The notes: a model not told the origin generated them from the letters alone. A stretch of DNA of 64,000 nt from Rhodococcus yunnanensis NBRC 103083 (GCF_001895005.1 NZ_BCXH01000019.1:52312-116311); one strand, 5' to 3'; positions 33,124-43,108 are shown, numbered from the stretch's first letter. Numbers and translations are program-made.

Positions 33124-33945
33124 ATGAACGCGTCGGCGAATGCTGCCTCGGATGAGGTGCGGAACGCCGCGTGGGGTTCGACGCCAGGTCTCTGGCCGCT
33201 GCCCACCGTCACCGAACCACTGGCCAGGTGGCACCGGGCCGTTGCACTCGGCGGACAAGGCAGATACAGCCTCGGAGCTGCCGAACTGGACGTTCTGGAG
33301 CGTGGGCTGCCGCCGGGGCATGTTCTGGGTTCGCTCGCGGCGTCGACGCGGGCGTCGTGGCTACGGCAGATGGGGCGCCACACCGTGGCCGCGCGGTTCG
33401 ACGGTGCTGCGCTGACGCGGACAGGACAGGCCGGATCGGAACTCTTCCTCGAGGCAGGATGCGACGCATTCGTCGGGCTTGCTGCGGACGCTCTCGGTTC
33501 CGGCAGCTTCGGCAGCGCCTCGGCGCTGTTGGGACGAGCCGGCCGGCTGCTGGCCGAACACGATGATCGAGAACGTCTCTGGAGACCCGCACTGCGGCTG
33601 CGGTGGGTGAGCGCGGAGCTGGCGATGCTGTCCGGGGACGGTCCTGCATCCGTCCGACACGCTCTCGACGCGCGCGAGGAGGCGACCGATACCGTTTCGT
33701 TACGACACCGAATCAAGACCGACCTGATCGTTGCTGCTGCCCACAGCTCGGTCGGGGACGTCGATCGAGCCGCTGGCCTGGCTCGCACCGTGCTCGATGC
33801 CTGTTCGGAGCATGGACTGGTGCCGCTGCGATGGGCCGCGGCGATGTTGCTGAACGGTCTCGGGGAAGTCACGGAACCACCGTCCGTGGTGGCCGACTCC
33901 TCGGCGGTTCTCGCTCGTCGTGGAGGCATTGTCGCTGGTGCGTGA
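33124..33945 (+). CDS. TPR-like helical-repeat protein upstream of sigD (Rv3415c-like)
   Basis: 273 aa, ATG 33124 with GGTGGG upstream. Ala/Arg/Leu-rich, predicted all-helical, with repeating short helix pairs ('WHRAVALGGQGRYSLGAAEL', 'AAGLARTVLDACSEHGLVPL') resembling tetratricopeptide repeats. No catalytic motif or membrane segment. Conserved next to sigD in mycolata (Rv3415c), so a role in SigD regulation or output is plausible but unproven. Confidence 0.78.
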   Translation: MNASANAASDEVRNAAWGSTPGLWPLPTVTEPLARWHRAVALGGQGRYSLGAAELDVLERGLPPGHVLGSLAASTRASWLRQMGRHTVAARFDGAALTRTGQAGSELFLEAGCDAFVGLAADALGSGSFGSASALLGRAGRLLAEHDDRERLWRPALRLRWVSAELAMLSGDGPASVRHALDAREEATDTVSLRHRIKTDLIVAAAHSSVGDVDRAAGLARTVLDACSEHGLVPLRWAAAMLLNGLGEVTEPPSVVADSSAVLARRGGIVAGA

Positions 33946-34000
33946 GACGGCGGACCGAGTGGTTCGATCTCGGCGTTCCGAGGTCGCTATCCTTACAAGG

Positions 34001-34018
34001 TTCCACCTGCAGGTGGAA
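34001..34018. promoter_or_regulatory. Perfect 18-bp palindrome upstream of sigD
   Basis: TTCCACCTGCAGGTGGAA, perfectly self-complementary over all 18 bases, ends 52 bp before the sigD start. It is a likely dimer-binding operator (or a cruciform); the factor is unknown. Confidence 0.55.
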
Positions 34019-34069
34019 GCGTCTTCCGATGTTCGGCGGCGTCACTGTAACGCGGGGAATCCTTGAGCG

Positions 34070-34648
34070 ATGAACAACACGGGTGAGGAGTTGGACTCCT
34101 TCGTCGCTGCCGCAGCGCAGGGCGAGCGTGCCGCACTCTCCCGAGTATTGGAAATCATCCGTCCACTCGTCGTGCGGTACTGCCGCGCTCGGGTGGGATC
34201 CGCCGAGCGTGGCCAACTCTCTGCGGACGACGTAGCGCAGGAGGTCTGCTTGGCAGTCATGACAGCCCTGCCTCGCTACCAGGACCAAGGTCGCCCGTTC
34301 ATGGCCTTCGTATACGGAATTGCCGCACACAAGGTTGCAGATGCGCATCGAAGCGCCTCACGTAACAAATCGGACCCAGCCGCCGAAGTACCAGATGTCG
34401 TCTCGACAGAACACGGTCCCGAGCAACGCGCCTTGGAATCGGAGTCGAGCAGACAGATGACCGCGTTGCTGGACACCCTTCCGGCGAAGCACAGAGAGAT
34501 TCTCGTGCTCCGCCTCATTGTCGGATTATCGGCGGAAGAGACAGCCGCTGCGGTCGGCAGTACTGCAGGTGCCATCCGCGTGGCTCAACACAGAGCCCTC
34601 GCGAAGTTGAAGAACGAAGTTGTGAAAGCGGGTGAAATGTATGGCTAG
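34070..34648 (+). CDS. sigD: ECF-type RNA polymerase sigma factor SigD
   Basis: 192 aa, ATG 34070. Sigma-70 region 2 (about 25-95: 'QLSADDVAQEVCLAVMTALP', 'PFMAFVYGIAAHKVADAHRS') and region 4 (about 130-180: 'LPAKHREILVLRLIVGLSAE', 'AVGSTAGAIRVAQHRALAKL'). No region 3, hence ECF. It is held inactive by the membrane anti-sigma factor RsdA encoded next, with which it overlaps by 8 nt. SigD in M. tuberculosis is tied to stringent response and lipid or secreted-protein genes. Confidence 0.94.
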   Translation: MNNTGEELDSFVAAAAQGERAALSRVLEIIRPLVVRYCRARVGSAERGQLSADDVAQEVCLAVMTALPRYQDQGRPFMAFVYGIAAHKVADAHRSASRNKSDPAAEVPDVVSTEHGPEQRALESESSRQMTALLDTLPAKHREILVLRLIVGLSAEETAAAVGSTAGAIRVAQHRALAKLKNEVVKAGEMYG

Positions 34649-35654
34649 GAACAACGGCCGCGACGGCATTCCCCGTATCGGTCGACCCGACGGGTCGGCC
34701 TCCATACCACCTGCCTCGGATCCGTACGCCGACATGGGCACCGACACCGGCCCGGTCGACATTGCCGCAGTCCGCCGCGACGACGAGTTCATCGACGCCA
34801 TCGGTGGTGACGGTCCCGTTGCCACCGACAACGCCGACGAGTACCAACTCGCCCTTCTGCTCGCGAGTTGGCGAGCCGAGATCGTTACGCCTGCCCTTCC
34901 CTCCGGCCCGCGTCTCGACGAGGTCGTGGCCGTTGTCGAGCAGGAGATAGTCGCCGCAGGTTCGAATCGACGGTCGAAGTCACGTTCGCGTCCGACTCTG
35001 CTGCGTCCGATCGCGGGAGCCGCGGCGGCCATCGCGGTGGTCATGGGTGGGCTCGTCGTGTTCTCCTACAATTCGTCTCCGGGTGACCCACTGTGGAGCG
35101 TCAAGTCCGTCGTGTTCTCGCAGCAGGCGGATTCGACTGTGGCGCAGATCGATACGTCGTCGAAGCTGTCGCAGGCCGAGGAACTGATCGCGGCGGGTGA
35201 CGTCGAAGGCGCACGTGCGCTGTTGGACGGCGCCTCTGCTGCAACGGGTGGCGTCATCGATCAGGCACAGAAGAGTGATCTCGAGGTCTGGCTGCAGCGG
35301 CTCACCGAGCAACTGCAGGCGCTGATCCCGACGCTTCCGTCACTGGTGCCGCCGACGTTCGATACGCCGCTTCTGCCTCCCGACACAGCGCAATCGATCA
35401 TTCCGCCCGGAGTGCCGGTCACGTCGGTGCCGCCGGTTCTGCCGGCCGTGCCCTCCACCGATGCGCTCCTGCCTCAGCTTCCGCCCACCACTGGCCCGGC
35501 AACATCGGAGCCGACGGCACCGCCGATCACTCAGACGAGTGATCCGGTTCCGACGATCGTGTCCGAGCCGAGTCCCACCACGGCGTCGGCCAGTGGCTCG
35601 ACCGGTTCCGACGCGTCCTCGGCTCGTGTCGACACGTCCGAGAACGGCGGCTGA
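34641..35654 (+). CDS. rsdA: Anti-sigma-D factor RsdA, membrane-anchored
   Basis: 337 aa from ATG 34641 (GTG 34632 would add 3). A cytosolic N-terminus carries the SigD-binding segment 'DIAAVRRDDEFIDAIGGDGP' and 'ADEYQLALLLASWRAEI', then one membrane helix at about 117-140 ('IAGAAAAIAVVMGGLVVFSY'). Outside is an amphipathic helical region ('VAQIDTSSKLSQAEELIAAG') and a Pro/Thr/Ser-rich tail of about 110 residues. Release of SigD in M. tuberculosis involves proteolysis of RsdA. Translationally coupled to sigD. Confidence 0.92.
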   Translation: MARNNGRDGIPRIGRPDGSASIPPASDPYADMGTDTGPVDIAAVRRDDEFIDAIGGDGPVATDNADEYQLALLLASWRAEIVTPALPSGPRLDEVVAVVEQEIVAAGSNRRSKSRSRPTLLRPIAGAAAAIAVVMGGLVVFSYNSSPGDPLWSVKSVVFSQQADSTVAQIDTSSKLSQAEELIAAGDVEGARALLDGASAATGGVIDQAQKSDLEVWLQRLTEQLQALIPTLPSLVPPTFDTPLLPPDTAQSIIPPGVPVTSVPPVLPAVPSTDALLPQLPPTTGPATSEPTAPPITQTSDPVPTIVSEPSPTTASASGSTGSDASSARVDTSENGG

Positions 35655-35703
35655 CCGGCCGCCTGTGCCGGCCGATCGCCCGTAGAGCTCAGCCGATACA
35701 AGC

Positions 35704-35745
35704 AAGCGCCCGACTCCGATGAATTCGGTGTCGGGCGCTTCTTCG
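35704..35745. terminator. Terminator between rsdA and the DUF5319 gene
   Basis: AAGCGCCCGAC (35704-35714) / GTCGGGCGCTT (35730-35740), 11-bp perfect stem followed by cttcg; it sits between two convergent genes. Confidence 0.7.
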
Positions 35746-35756
35746 TGCTCGGGGCG

Positions 35757-35842
35757 TCAGTTCTGAAAATCCGTCAGTTCTGAAAATCCGTCAGCTCTGA
35801 AAACCCATTCAGTTCTCGAAACCCGTCAGTTCTCGAAACCGT
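35757..35842. repeat. 17/18-bp tandem array of a gene terminus with stop codons
   Basis: Five copies of a unit like tcagttctcgaaaccc, beginning at 35757, 35774, 35791, 35809 and 35826. The last contains the real stop (35826-35828) and the codons for 'FEN' of the minus-strand DUF5319 gene; every other copy keeps the TGA. Because the spacing is 17 or 18, the TGAs fall in different frames. Confidence 0.85.
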
Positions 35843-36230
35843 CGCCCTGCAGCGCGTCGTTCATCGACGCATCTGCGTAGCCACGGCAGTAGTCCCATGT
35901 GACATAGGCGTCGGGAACGGGGTCGTAGGCGGGCTCGTGCGGACGCACGGTGCCGTCGACGAGGAGCTGCAGGAGGTTGGCTCTCAGCATGTCCCAGTCG
36001 TGGTAGTGGTCTTGTTGGCAGTCTTCGCAGCACACCACGAGTCCACGTATCCCGCGGTGGCCGAGGAGCGCTTCGTAGACTGCGAGGTCGGCAAGATCCT
36101 CCTCGACGGCAAGCCGCTCCTGAGGATCCAGCGGCTGGCCGGGCTCGATTGCATCGAGAGCGGCCGAGGGGTCGGCTGGGTCACCGGCGAAGGGGTCCGG
36201 CGGAAGACCTGGAGGCAATTGATCGCGCAC
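35826..36230 (-). CDS. DUF5319 family protein (Rv3412-like)
   Basis: 134 aa from GTG 36228-36230 with GTGGAG upstream, matching the Rv3412 N-terminus 'RDQLPPGLPPDPFAGDP'. Contains 'GQPLDPQERLAVEEDLADLA', a C-x2-C pair with His residues that could bind metal ('LVVCCEDCQQDHYHDWDMLR') and 'YVTWDYCRGYADASMND'. Highly conserved across mycolata between sigD-rsdA and guaB2, yet of unknown function. Soluble, no membrane segment. Confidence 0.9.
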   Translation of the reverse strand: MRDQLPPGLPPDPFAGDPADPSAALDAIEPGQPLDPQERLAVEEDLADLAVYEALLGHRGIRGLVVCCEDCQQDHYHDWDMLRANLLQLLVDGTVRPHEPAYDPVPDAYVTWDYCRGYADASMNDALQGDGFEN

Positions 36231-36517
36231 GACTCCACGGTACGCAGGACTGGTGGGTCTGCGCCAGCCGTTCGCCGTCGACACACCGAGATATCTGTCC
36301 GTTCCGGGCGCTTCGAAGCGGATTGCCCGCCGTCCGTGATGCGCGTTCACGTTGCTCGGACCCCAGGCGATACCATGGAAAGAGGCGCCGCGGCCGAGCG
36401 CGCGCACGCGTCCATTTCTCGATCCCTCACTGTCTCCATCCGTTCTCGAACACGCTTCTCCGACGCATCGATCGTGCGCCCGAGATGCACCCAGGCTCTA
36501 GGGAGGGCCAGATCCGC
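36231..36517. other. Divergent promoter region for DUF5319 gene and guaB2
   Basis: 287 bp. A candidate guaB2 promoter is TTCACG (36346-36351) - N19 - TACCAT (36371-36376), giving a leader of about 135 nt. No gene recognised. Confidence 0.35.
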
Positions 36518-38041
36518 ATGAGTAGTTCCGGAGCCCATGTCCGTACCGGTGGCGACGACCCCAACAAGGTCGCCATGCTCGGTCTCACTTTCGACGACGT
36601 TCTTCTTCTTCCTGCCGCATCGGACCTGATTCCGAGTGCGGTGGACACATCCAGTCAGATCACACGTGAGATCCGGCTGCGAGTGCCGCTCGTCAGCTCG
36701 GCGATGGACACCGTCACCGAAGCGCGAATGGCCATTGCGATGGCGCGTGCGGGCGGAATGGGTGTCCTCCATCGGAATCTGTCCCTCCAGGATCAGGCAT
36801 CACAGGTCGAGACGGTCAAGCGCTCCGAGGCAGGCATGGTGACCGACCCCGTCACCTGCAAGCCGACCGACTCCCTCGCCGAGGTCGACGCGATGTGTGC
36901 GCGTTTCCGTATCTCGGGTCTGCCCGTCACCGACGAGACCGGTGCACTCGTGGGCATCATCACCAACCGTGACATGCGCTTCGAGGTCGACCAGAATCGC
37001 CGCGTCGCCGAGGTCATGACCAAGGCTCCGTTGATCACTGCTCGCGAGGGTGTCACCGCGGAGGCTGCTCTCGGGTTGCTGCGTCGTCACAAGATCGAGA
37101 AGCTCCCGATCGTGGACGGGCAGGGCGCGCTCACCGGACTCATCACCGTCAAGGACTTCGTCAAGACCGAACAGCACCCGTTCGCCACCAAGGACCGCGA
37201 CGGCAGGCTGCTCGTCGGTGCTGCAGTGGGCGTCGGGCAGGACGCGTGGGCACGCTCGATGGCGCTCACCGACGCAGGCGTCGACGTGCTCATCGTCGAC
37301 ACAGCGCACGGTCACAATTCACAGGTGCTCGAGATGGTCAGCAAGCTCAAAGCCGAGGTCGGCGAGCGCGTGCAGATCGTCGGTGGCAACATCGCCACCC
37401 GCGCCGGCGCTCTTGCGCTGGTCGAGGCAGGTGCCGACGCGGTGAAGGTCGGTGTGGGACCAGGTTCCATCTGCACCACGCGTGTCGTCGCGGGTGTCGG
37501 GGCTCCACAGATCACCGCGATTCTCGAGGCCGTTGCCGCGTGCAAGCCGCACGGTGTTCCGGTCATCGCCGACGGCGGTCTCCAGTTCTCCGGTGACATC
37601 GCCAAGGCACTCGCGGCGGGTGCGTCGACGGCGATGCTCGGTTCGCTGCTGGCAGGCACGGCCGAATCGCCGGGTGAGCTGATCCTCGTGGGCGGCAAGC
37701 AGTTCAAGAGCTACCGCGGTATGGGGTCGCTCGGTGCGATGCAGGGCAGGGGAGGTGCCAAGTCCTTCTCCAAGGACCGCTACTTCCAGGACGACGTACT
37801 GGCCGAGGACAAGCTGGTCCCCGAAGGCATCGAAGGTCGGGTTCCCTACCGCGGCCCGTTGTCGCAGGTCATTCATCAGTTGACCGGTGGACTGCGCGCG
37901 GCCATGGGGTACACGGGATCCAACTCGATCGAAGAACTGCAGGACGCGCAGTTCGTGCAGATCACCGCTGCAGGTCTGAAGGAGAGCCATCCGCACGACA
38001 TCACGATGACTGCGGAAGCACCCAACTACTCCACTCGCTGA
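36518..38041 (+). CDS. guaB: IMP dehydrogenase GuaB (GuaB2)
   Basis: 507 aa, ATG 36518 with AGGGAGG upstream. Oxidises IMP to XMP, the committed GMP step. The TIM barrel is interrupted by two CBS domains (about 115-230). Catalytic Cys in 'GVGPGSICTTRVVAGVG', 'IADGGLQFSGDIAKALAAGA' phosphate site, flap 'SYRGMGSLGAMQGRGG' and 'VPEGIEGRVPYRG' with the Arg-Tyr dyad. Followed 45 bp later by guaB3; guaA lies 3.2 kb further on, so the region concentrates GMP synthesis. Confidence 0.97.
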   Translation: MSSSGAHVRTGGDDPNKVAMLGLTFDDVLLLPAASDLIPSAVDTSSQITREIRLRVPLVSSAMDTVTEARMAIAMARAGGMGVLHRNLSLQDQASQVETVKRSEAGMVTDPVTCKPTDSLAEVDAMCARFRISGLPVTDETGALVGIITNRDMRFEVDQNRRVAEVMTKAPLITAREGVTAEAALGLLRRHKIEKLPIVDGQGALTGLITVKDFVKTEQHPFATKDRDGRLLVGAAVGVGQDAWARSMALTDAGVDVLIVDTAHGHNSQVLEMVSKLKAEVGERVQIVGGNIATRAGALALVEAGADAVKVGVGPGSICTTRVVAGVGAPQITAILEAVAACKPHGVPVIADGGLQFSGDIAKALAAGASTAMLGSLLAGTAESPGELILVGGKQFKSYRGMGSLGAMQGRGGAKSFSKDRYFQDDVLAEDKLVPEGIEGRVPYRGPLSQVIHQLTGGLRAAMGYTGSNSIEELQDAQFVQITAAGLKESHPHDITMTAEAPNYSTR

Positions 38042-38086
38042 CCCGTCCGATCGACGGTCACACACCTTCTCGAGAAAGGGGCGCGC

Positions 38087-39226
38087 GTGCGCGACCTCGT
38101 TGAAATCGGCATGGGCAGAGAAGCCCGTCGTACCTACCAGCTCGACGACATCGACATCGTGCCTTCGCGTCGTACTCGGTCGTCGAAAGAGGTCTCGACG
38201 GCCTGGCAGCTCGACGCATACCGCTTCGACATCCCGGTGCTCGCCCATCCGACCGACGCACTCGTCTCGCCCGAGTTCGCCATCGAACTGGGTAAGCAGG
38301 GTGGCCTCGGTGTCATCAACGGCGAAGGTCTGTGGGCTCGACACTCGGACGTGCAGGCGAAGCTCGACGAGCTGGTTTCCGTGGCGGAGAACGACGTCGA
38401 CGTCGACGCCCCGATCGCGTTGCTGCAGAAGTTGCATGCGGCGCCGCTGCAGCCCGATCTGCTCGCCGCGGCTGTCGCGCAGGTTCGCGCGGCCGGTGTC
38501 ACCGTTGCGGTGCGGGTCAGTCCGCAGAGTGCGGCGAGCCTGACTCCCGCACTGGTCGCCGCAGGTATCGATCTGTTGGTGATTCAGGGCACCATCATCT
38601 CGGCCGAGCACGTGGCGCACGGCGACGAGGAACCGCTGAACCTGAAGACGTTCATCGCCGAGCTCGACATTCCCGTCATCGCAGGCGGTGTCAGTGATCA
38701 CCGCACCGCGCTGCACCTGATGCGTACCGGTGCGGCGGGTGTCATCGTCGGTTACGGCTCGGTCGAGGGTGGGACCACGACGGGCGAGGTTCTCGGCATC
38801 GGAGTACCGATGGCGACGGCGATTGCCGATGCGGCAGCTGCGCGTCGGGACTACCTCGACGAGACCGGTGGTCGTTACGTCCACGTCATCGCCGACGGTG
38901 ACATCGTCTCCTCCGGCGGCCTCGCGAAAGCAATCGCGTGCGGCGCCGATGCCGCGGTTATCGGTGCCCCTCTCGCGGCGGCAGCGGAAGCTCCCGGCGG
39001 CGGTTGGTACTGGCCGTCCGCTGCGGCGCATCCGTCGATGCCGCGTGGCGCTCTGCTTCCGGTCGCTGCGGGTGAGCGTCCGAGCCTCGGTCAGGTGCTG
39101 CACGGGCCGTCGAGCGAGCCGTACGGTTCGATCAACCTCGTCGGTGGCCTGCGTCGGTCGATGGCGAAGTCCGGTTACTCGGACCTCAAGGAATTCCAGA
39201 AGGTCGGCCTGAACGTCAGGGCGTAG
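38087..39226 (+). CDS. guaB3: GuaB3 family IMP dehydrogenase-related protein
   Basis: 379 aa, GTG 38087, GAAAGGGG upstream. An IMPDH/GMP-reductase barrel without CBS domains: 'AHPTDALVSPEFAIELGKQG', 'IAGGVSDHRTALHLMRTGAA', 'VIVGYGSVEGGTTTGEVLGI', 'IADGDIVSSGGLAKAIACGA'. The loop that carries the catalytic Cys in GuaB2 has Thr/Gly instead, so the canonical IMPDH mechanism is unlikely in this form. GuaB3 is universal next to guaB2 in actinobacteria; its activity here cannot be read from sequence. Confidence 0.92.
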   Translation: MRDLVEIGMGREARRTYQLDDIDIVPSRRTRSSKEVSTAWQLDAYRFDIPVLAHPTDALVSPEFAIELGKQGGLGVINGEGLWARHSDVQAKLDELVSVAENDVDVDAPIALLQKLHAAPLQPDLLAAAVAQVRAAGVTVAVRVSPQSAASLTPALVAAGIDLLVIQGTIISAEHVAHGDEEPLNLKTFIAELDIPVIAGGVSDHRTALHLMRTGAAGVIVGYGSVEGGTTTGEVLGIGVPMATAIADAAAARRDYLDETGGRYVHVIADGDIVSSGGLAKAIACGADAAVIGAPLAAAAEAPGGGWYWPSAAAHPSMPRGALLPVAAGERPSLGQVLHGPSSEPYGSINLVGGLRRSMAKSGYSDLKEFQKVGLNVRA

Positions 39227-39246
39227 GCGGCGTAGCTGCACAGAAG

Positions 39247-39280
39247 AAGCGCGTATCCCTTTCGGGGTGCGCGCTTTTTT
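39247..39280 (+). terminator. Rho-independent terminator after guaB3
   Basis: AAGCGCGTATCCC / GGGGTGCGCGCTT stem with TTTC loop, then a run of six T. The clearest intrinsic terminator in the window. Confidence 0.9.
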
Positions 39281-39385
39281 CGTGCGGCCATGTCCCCGTG
39301 CGCGCGGAGTTGCGTCGGGTGTTTCTGCACACGCACCGGTGGCGGGACCACACTTGGTGATACTCGTGGTTACAGCTACAGTGAC

Positions 39386-39430
39386 TTTGTGCCGACTGTC
39401 ACAAACGTGTTGGCAGTTCCGAGATAATGT
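39386..39430 (+). promoter_or_regulatory. CRP-like operator and -10 upstream of choD
   Basis: TTTGTG (39386-39391) - N8 - CACAAA (39400-39405) is a perfect inverted repeat. Its core TGTGC-N6-TCACA matches the CRP consensus TGTGA-N6-TCACA at all but one base. A -10 candidate TAATGT lies at 39425-39430, placing the operator centre near -41, as in class II activation. Confidence 0.5.
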
Positions 39431-39491
39431 CATCTCATGTGTGGCCCCGGTCACTCCGGGGTGGTTCGCGTAGAGGCGGAGGTCGAGAAGT

Positions 39492-41234
39492 ATGGAGTCA
39501 CGGACTCGCGATACCGAGTACGACGTGTTGATCGTCGGTTCGGGTTTCGGCGGCAGCGTCACCGCACTGCGCCTGGTCGAGAAGGGCTACAAGGTCGGCA
39601 TTCTCGAAGCAGGCAGGCGGTACGAGGACAAGGACTTCGCCAAGACCAGTTGGGATCTCAAGCGATTCCTGTGGGCGCCCAAGCTCGGCTGCTACGGCAT
39701 CCAGCGTGTGCATCTGCTGCGTGACTGCCTCATTCTCGCGGGCGCAGGCGTCGGCGGGGGATCGTTGAATTACGCCAACACCCTGTACCAGCCGCCCGAG
39801 CCCTTCTTCGCGGACAAGCAGTGGGCGCACATCACCGACTGGAACAGTGAACTCTCCCCGTTCTACGACCAGGCGACGCGGATGCTCGGCGTGGTCCGCA
39901 ACCCGCACATGACGCCGTCCGACGAGGTCATGAAGTCCGTCGCCGAGGACATGGGTGTGGGGGACACCTTCATCCAGACGCCGGTCGGAGTCTTCTTCGG
40001 TGACGAACCGGGCAAGAAGGTCGGCGACCCGTACTTCGGCGGAGTCGGCCCGGAGCGCACCGGCTGCATCGAATGCGGTGAATGCATGACCGGGTGCCGT
40101 CACGGAGCGAAGAACACGCTGCTCAAGAACTATCTCGCCCTCGCCGAACGTGCAGGCGCCGAGATCATCCCCATGACCACCGTCAGCGGACTCCGTGCCC
40201 TGCCCGACGGCACGTGGGATGTCTCGACCGAACGCACCGGGGCGTGGGTTCGTAAGAGTCCCAAGACCTACACGGCCGCGAATGTCGTTCTGGCGGCGGG
40301 CACGTGGGGCACGCAGAACCTGTTGCACAAGATGAAGGACGACGGCGCGCTACCCCGGTTGTCCGACACACTCGGCGAGCTCACACGCACCAATTCGGAA
40401 TCGATCGTGGGAGCGGCGAAGCTGAAAGTCGACCCCGAGATGGACCTGACGAGGGGCGTCGCGATCACGTCGTCGTTCCATCCGTCACCCAATACCCACA
40501 TCGAACCCGTCCGCTACGGCAAGGGCTCGAACGCGATGGGCATGCTCCAGACGCTGATGACCGACGGCGGTGGACGGGTTCCGCGTTGGCTGAAGTTCGT
40601 GTTCCTGACCATCGCCCATCCGGTCGAATTCCTGCGCGTGGTGAGCGTCAAGAACTGGAGTGAGCGCACCATCATCGCGTTGGTGATGCAGAACCTGGAC
40701 AACTCGATCACCACGTTCACCAAGCGCGGGCTGTTCGGCCGCAAGGTCTCGAGCAAACAGGGTCACGGTGAACCCAATCCGACGTGGATCCCGGAGGGCA
40801 ACGACGCCACCCGCCGCATCGCGAAGAAGATCGGCGGCGTCGCAGGCGGCACGTGGGGCGAGCTGTTCAACATTCCGCTGACGGCCCATTTTCTCGGCGG
40901 CTGCGCCATTGCCTCGGATCCCGAGCACGGCGTCATCGACCCGTATCACCGCGTGTACGGCTACCCGACGATGAGCATCGTCGACGGTTCGGCCGTGTCT
41001 GCCAATCTCGGTGTGAACCCGTCGCTGACGATCAGTGCGCAGGCCGAGCGTTCGGCTGCGTTGTGGCCGAACAAGGGCGAGCAGGATCTTCGTCCGCGCC
41101 AGGGTCTGCCGTACGAGAGGTTGGACCCGATCGCACCGAACAGGCCCGTGGTGCCCCAGTCCGCTCCCGCCGCTCTGCGTCTGCCGATCGTCGAAATTCG
41201 CTCGCCCAGGCCCGCTGCCACGGGTGCTGCGTAA
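39492..41234 (+). CDS. choD: GMC-family oxidoreductase, ChoD-like
   Basis: 580 aa, ATG 39492. FAD-binding Rossmann motif 'VGSGFGGSVTALRLVEKGYK', 'LILAGAGVGGGSLNYANTLY' flavin segment, and C-terminal 'FLGGCAIASDPEHGVIDPYH' / 'SANLGVNPSLTISAQAERSA'. A Cys-rich stretch 'GCIECGECMTGCRHGAKNTL' is shared with the ChoD subgroup and not with classic secreted cholesterol oxidases. No signal peptide, so cytosolic. It is named after Rv3409c by position and similarity; the true substrate may be a sterol or another bulky alcohol. Confidence 0.9.
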   Translation: MESRTRDTEYDVLIVGSGFGGSVTALRLVEKGYKVGILEAGRRYEDKDFAKTSWDLKRFLWAPKLGCYGIQRVHLLRDCLILAGAGVGGGSLNYANTLYQPPEPFFADKQWAHITDWNSELSPFYDQATRMLGVVRNPHMTPSDEVMKSVAEDMGVGDTFIQTPVGVFFGDEPGKKVGDPYFGGVGPERTGCIECGECMTGCRHGAKNTLLKNYLALAERAGAEIIPMTTVSGLRALPDGTWDVSTERTGAWVRKSPKTYTAANVVLAAGTWGTQNLLHKMKDDGALPRLSDTLGELTRTNSESIVGAAKLKVDPEMDLTRGVAITSSFHPSPNTHIEPVRYGKGSNAMGMLQTLMTDGGGRVPRWLKFVFLTIAHPVEFLRVVSVKNWSERTIIALVMQNLDNSITTFTKRGLFGRKVSSKQGHGEPNPTWIPEGNDATRRIAKKIGGVAGGTWGELFNIPLTAHFLGGCAIASDPEHGVIDPYHRVYGYPTMSIVDGSAVSANLGVNPSLTISAQAERSAALWPNKGEQDLRPRQGLPYERLDPIAPNRPVVPQSAPAALRLPIVEIRSPRPAATGAA

Positions 41235-41265
41235 AGGCGCACTCGGCGCGCAATAGACTGAGCCG

Positions 41266-42856
<1,591 letters not shown>

Positions 42857-42859
42857 TTC

Positions 42860-43108
42860 CTAGCTTCTGCCTCTACGCGTCGGCGCGAGTAGCAGGGCGA
42901 GGCCCACCACGATGGCGACGACGACGAACACCCAACGGAACTGGACGTCGCCGAGAGTATCGATCGCCGCCGGCCCGATCAGTGCACTGACGCTGACGAC
43001 GAGGGCAGCGAGACCGACGAGGAAGAGCACCGCGGACGGACGAGTGCGTGCCTGGTTCTCCTCGGTGGTGTCGGAGTCGCTGTCGCCGTACTGCCACTTC
43101 TCACCCAT
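42860..43108 (-). CDS. Small two-helix membrane protein
   Basis: 82 aa, ATG 43106-43108, overlapping the preceding PspC gene by 8 nt, so cotranscribed with it. Charged N-terminus, then two helices ('AVLFLVGLAALVVSVSALI', 'FRWVFVVVAIVVGLALLLA') ending 'APTRRGRS'. No family recognised. Being coupled to a LiaF/PspC-like protein suggests a membrane-stress accessory role, by position only. Confidence 0.75.
   Translation of the reverse strand: MGEKWQYGDSDSDTTEENQARTRPSAVLFLVGLAALVVSVSALIGPAAIDTLGDVQFRWVFVVVAIVVGLALLLAPTRRGRS

Noticed and set aside
34047..34054. GTAACGCG just upstream of sigD, similar to a reported SigD -35 element
   Set aside because: It lies only about 16 bp before the start codon, so its -10 would fall inside the gene; no suitable -10 seen.
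37319..39562. A 747-codon open frame on the minus strand across guaB2 and guaB3
   Set aside because: It is antisense to two well-conserved genes, has no recognisable protein content and is explained by high GC at third codon positions.
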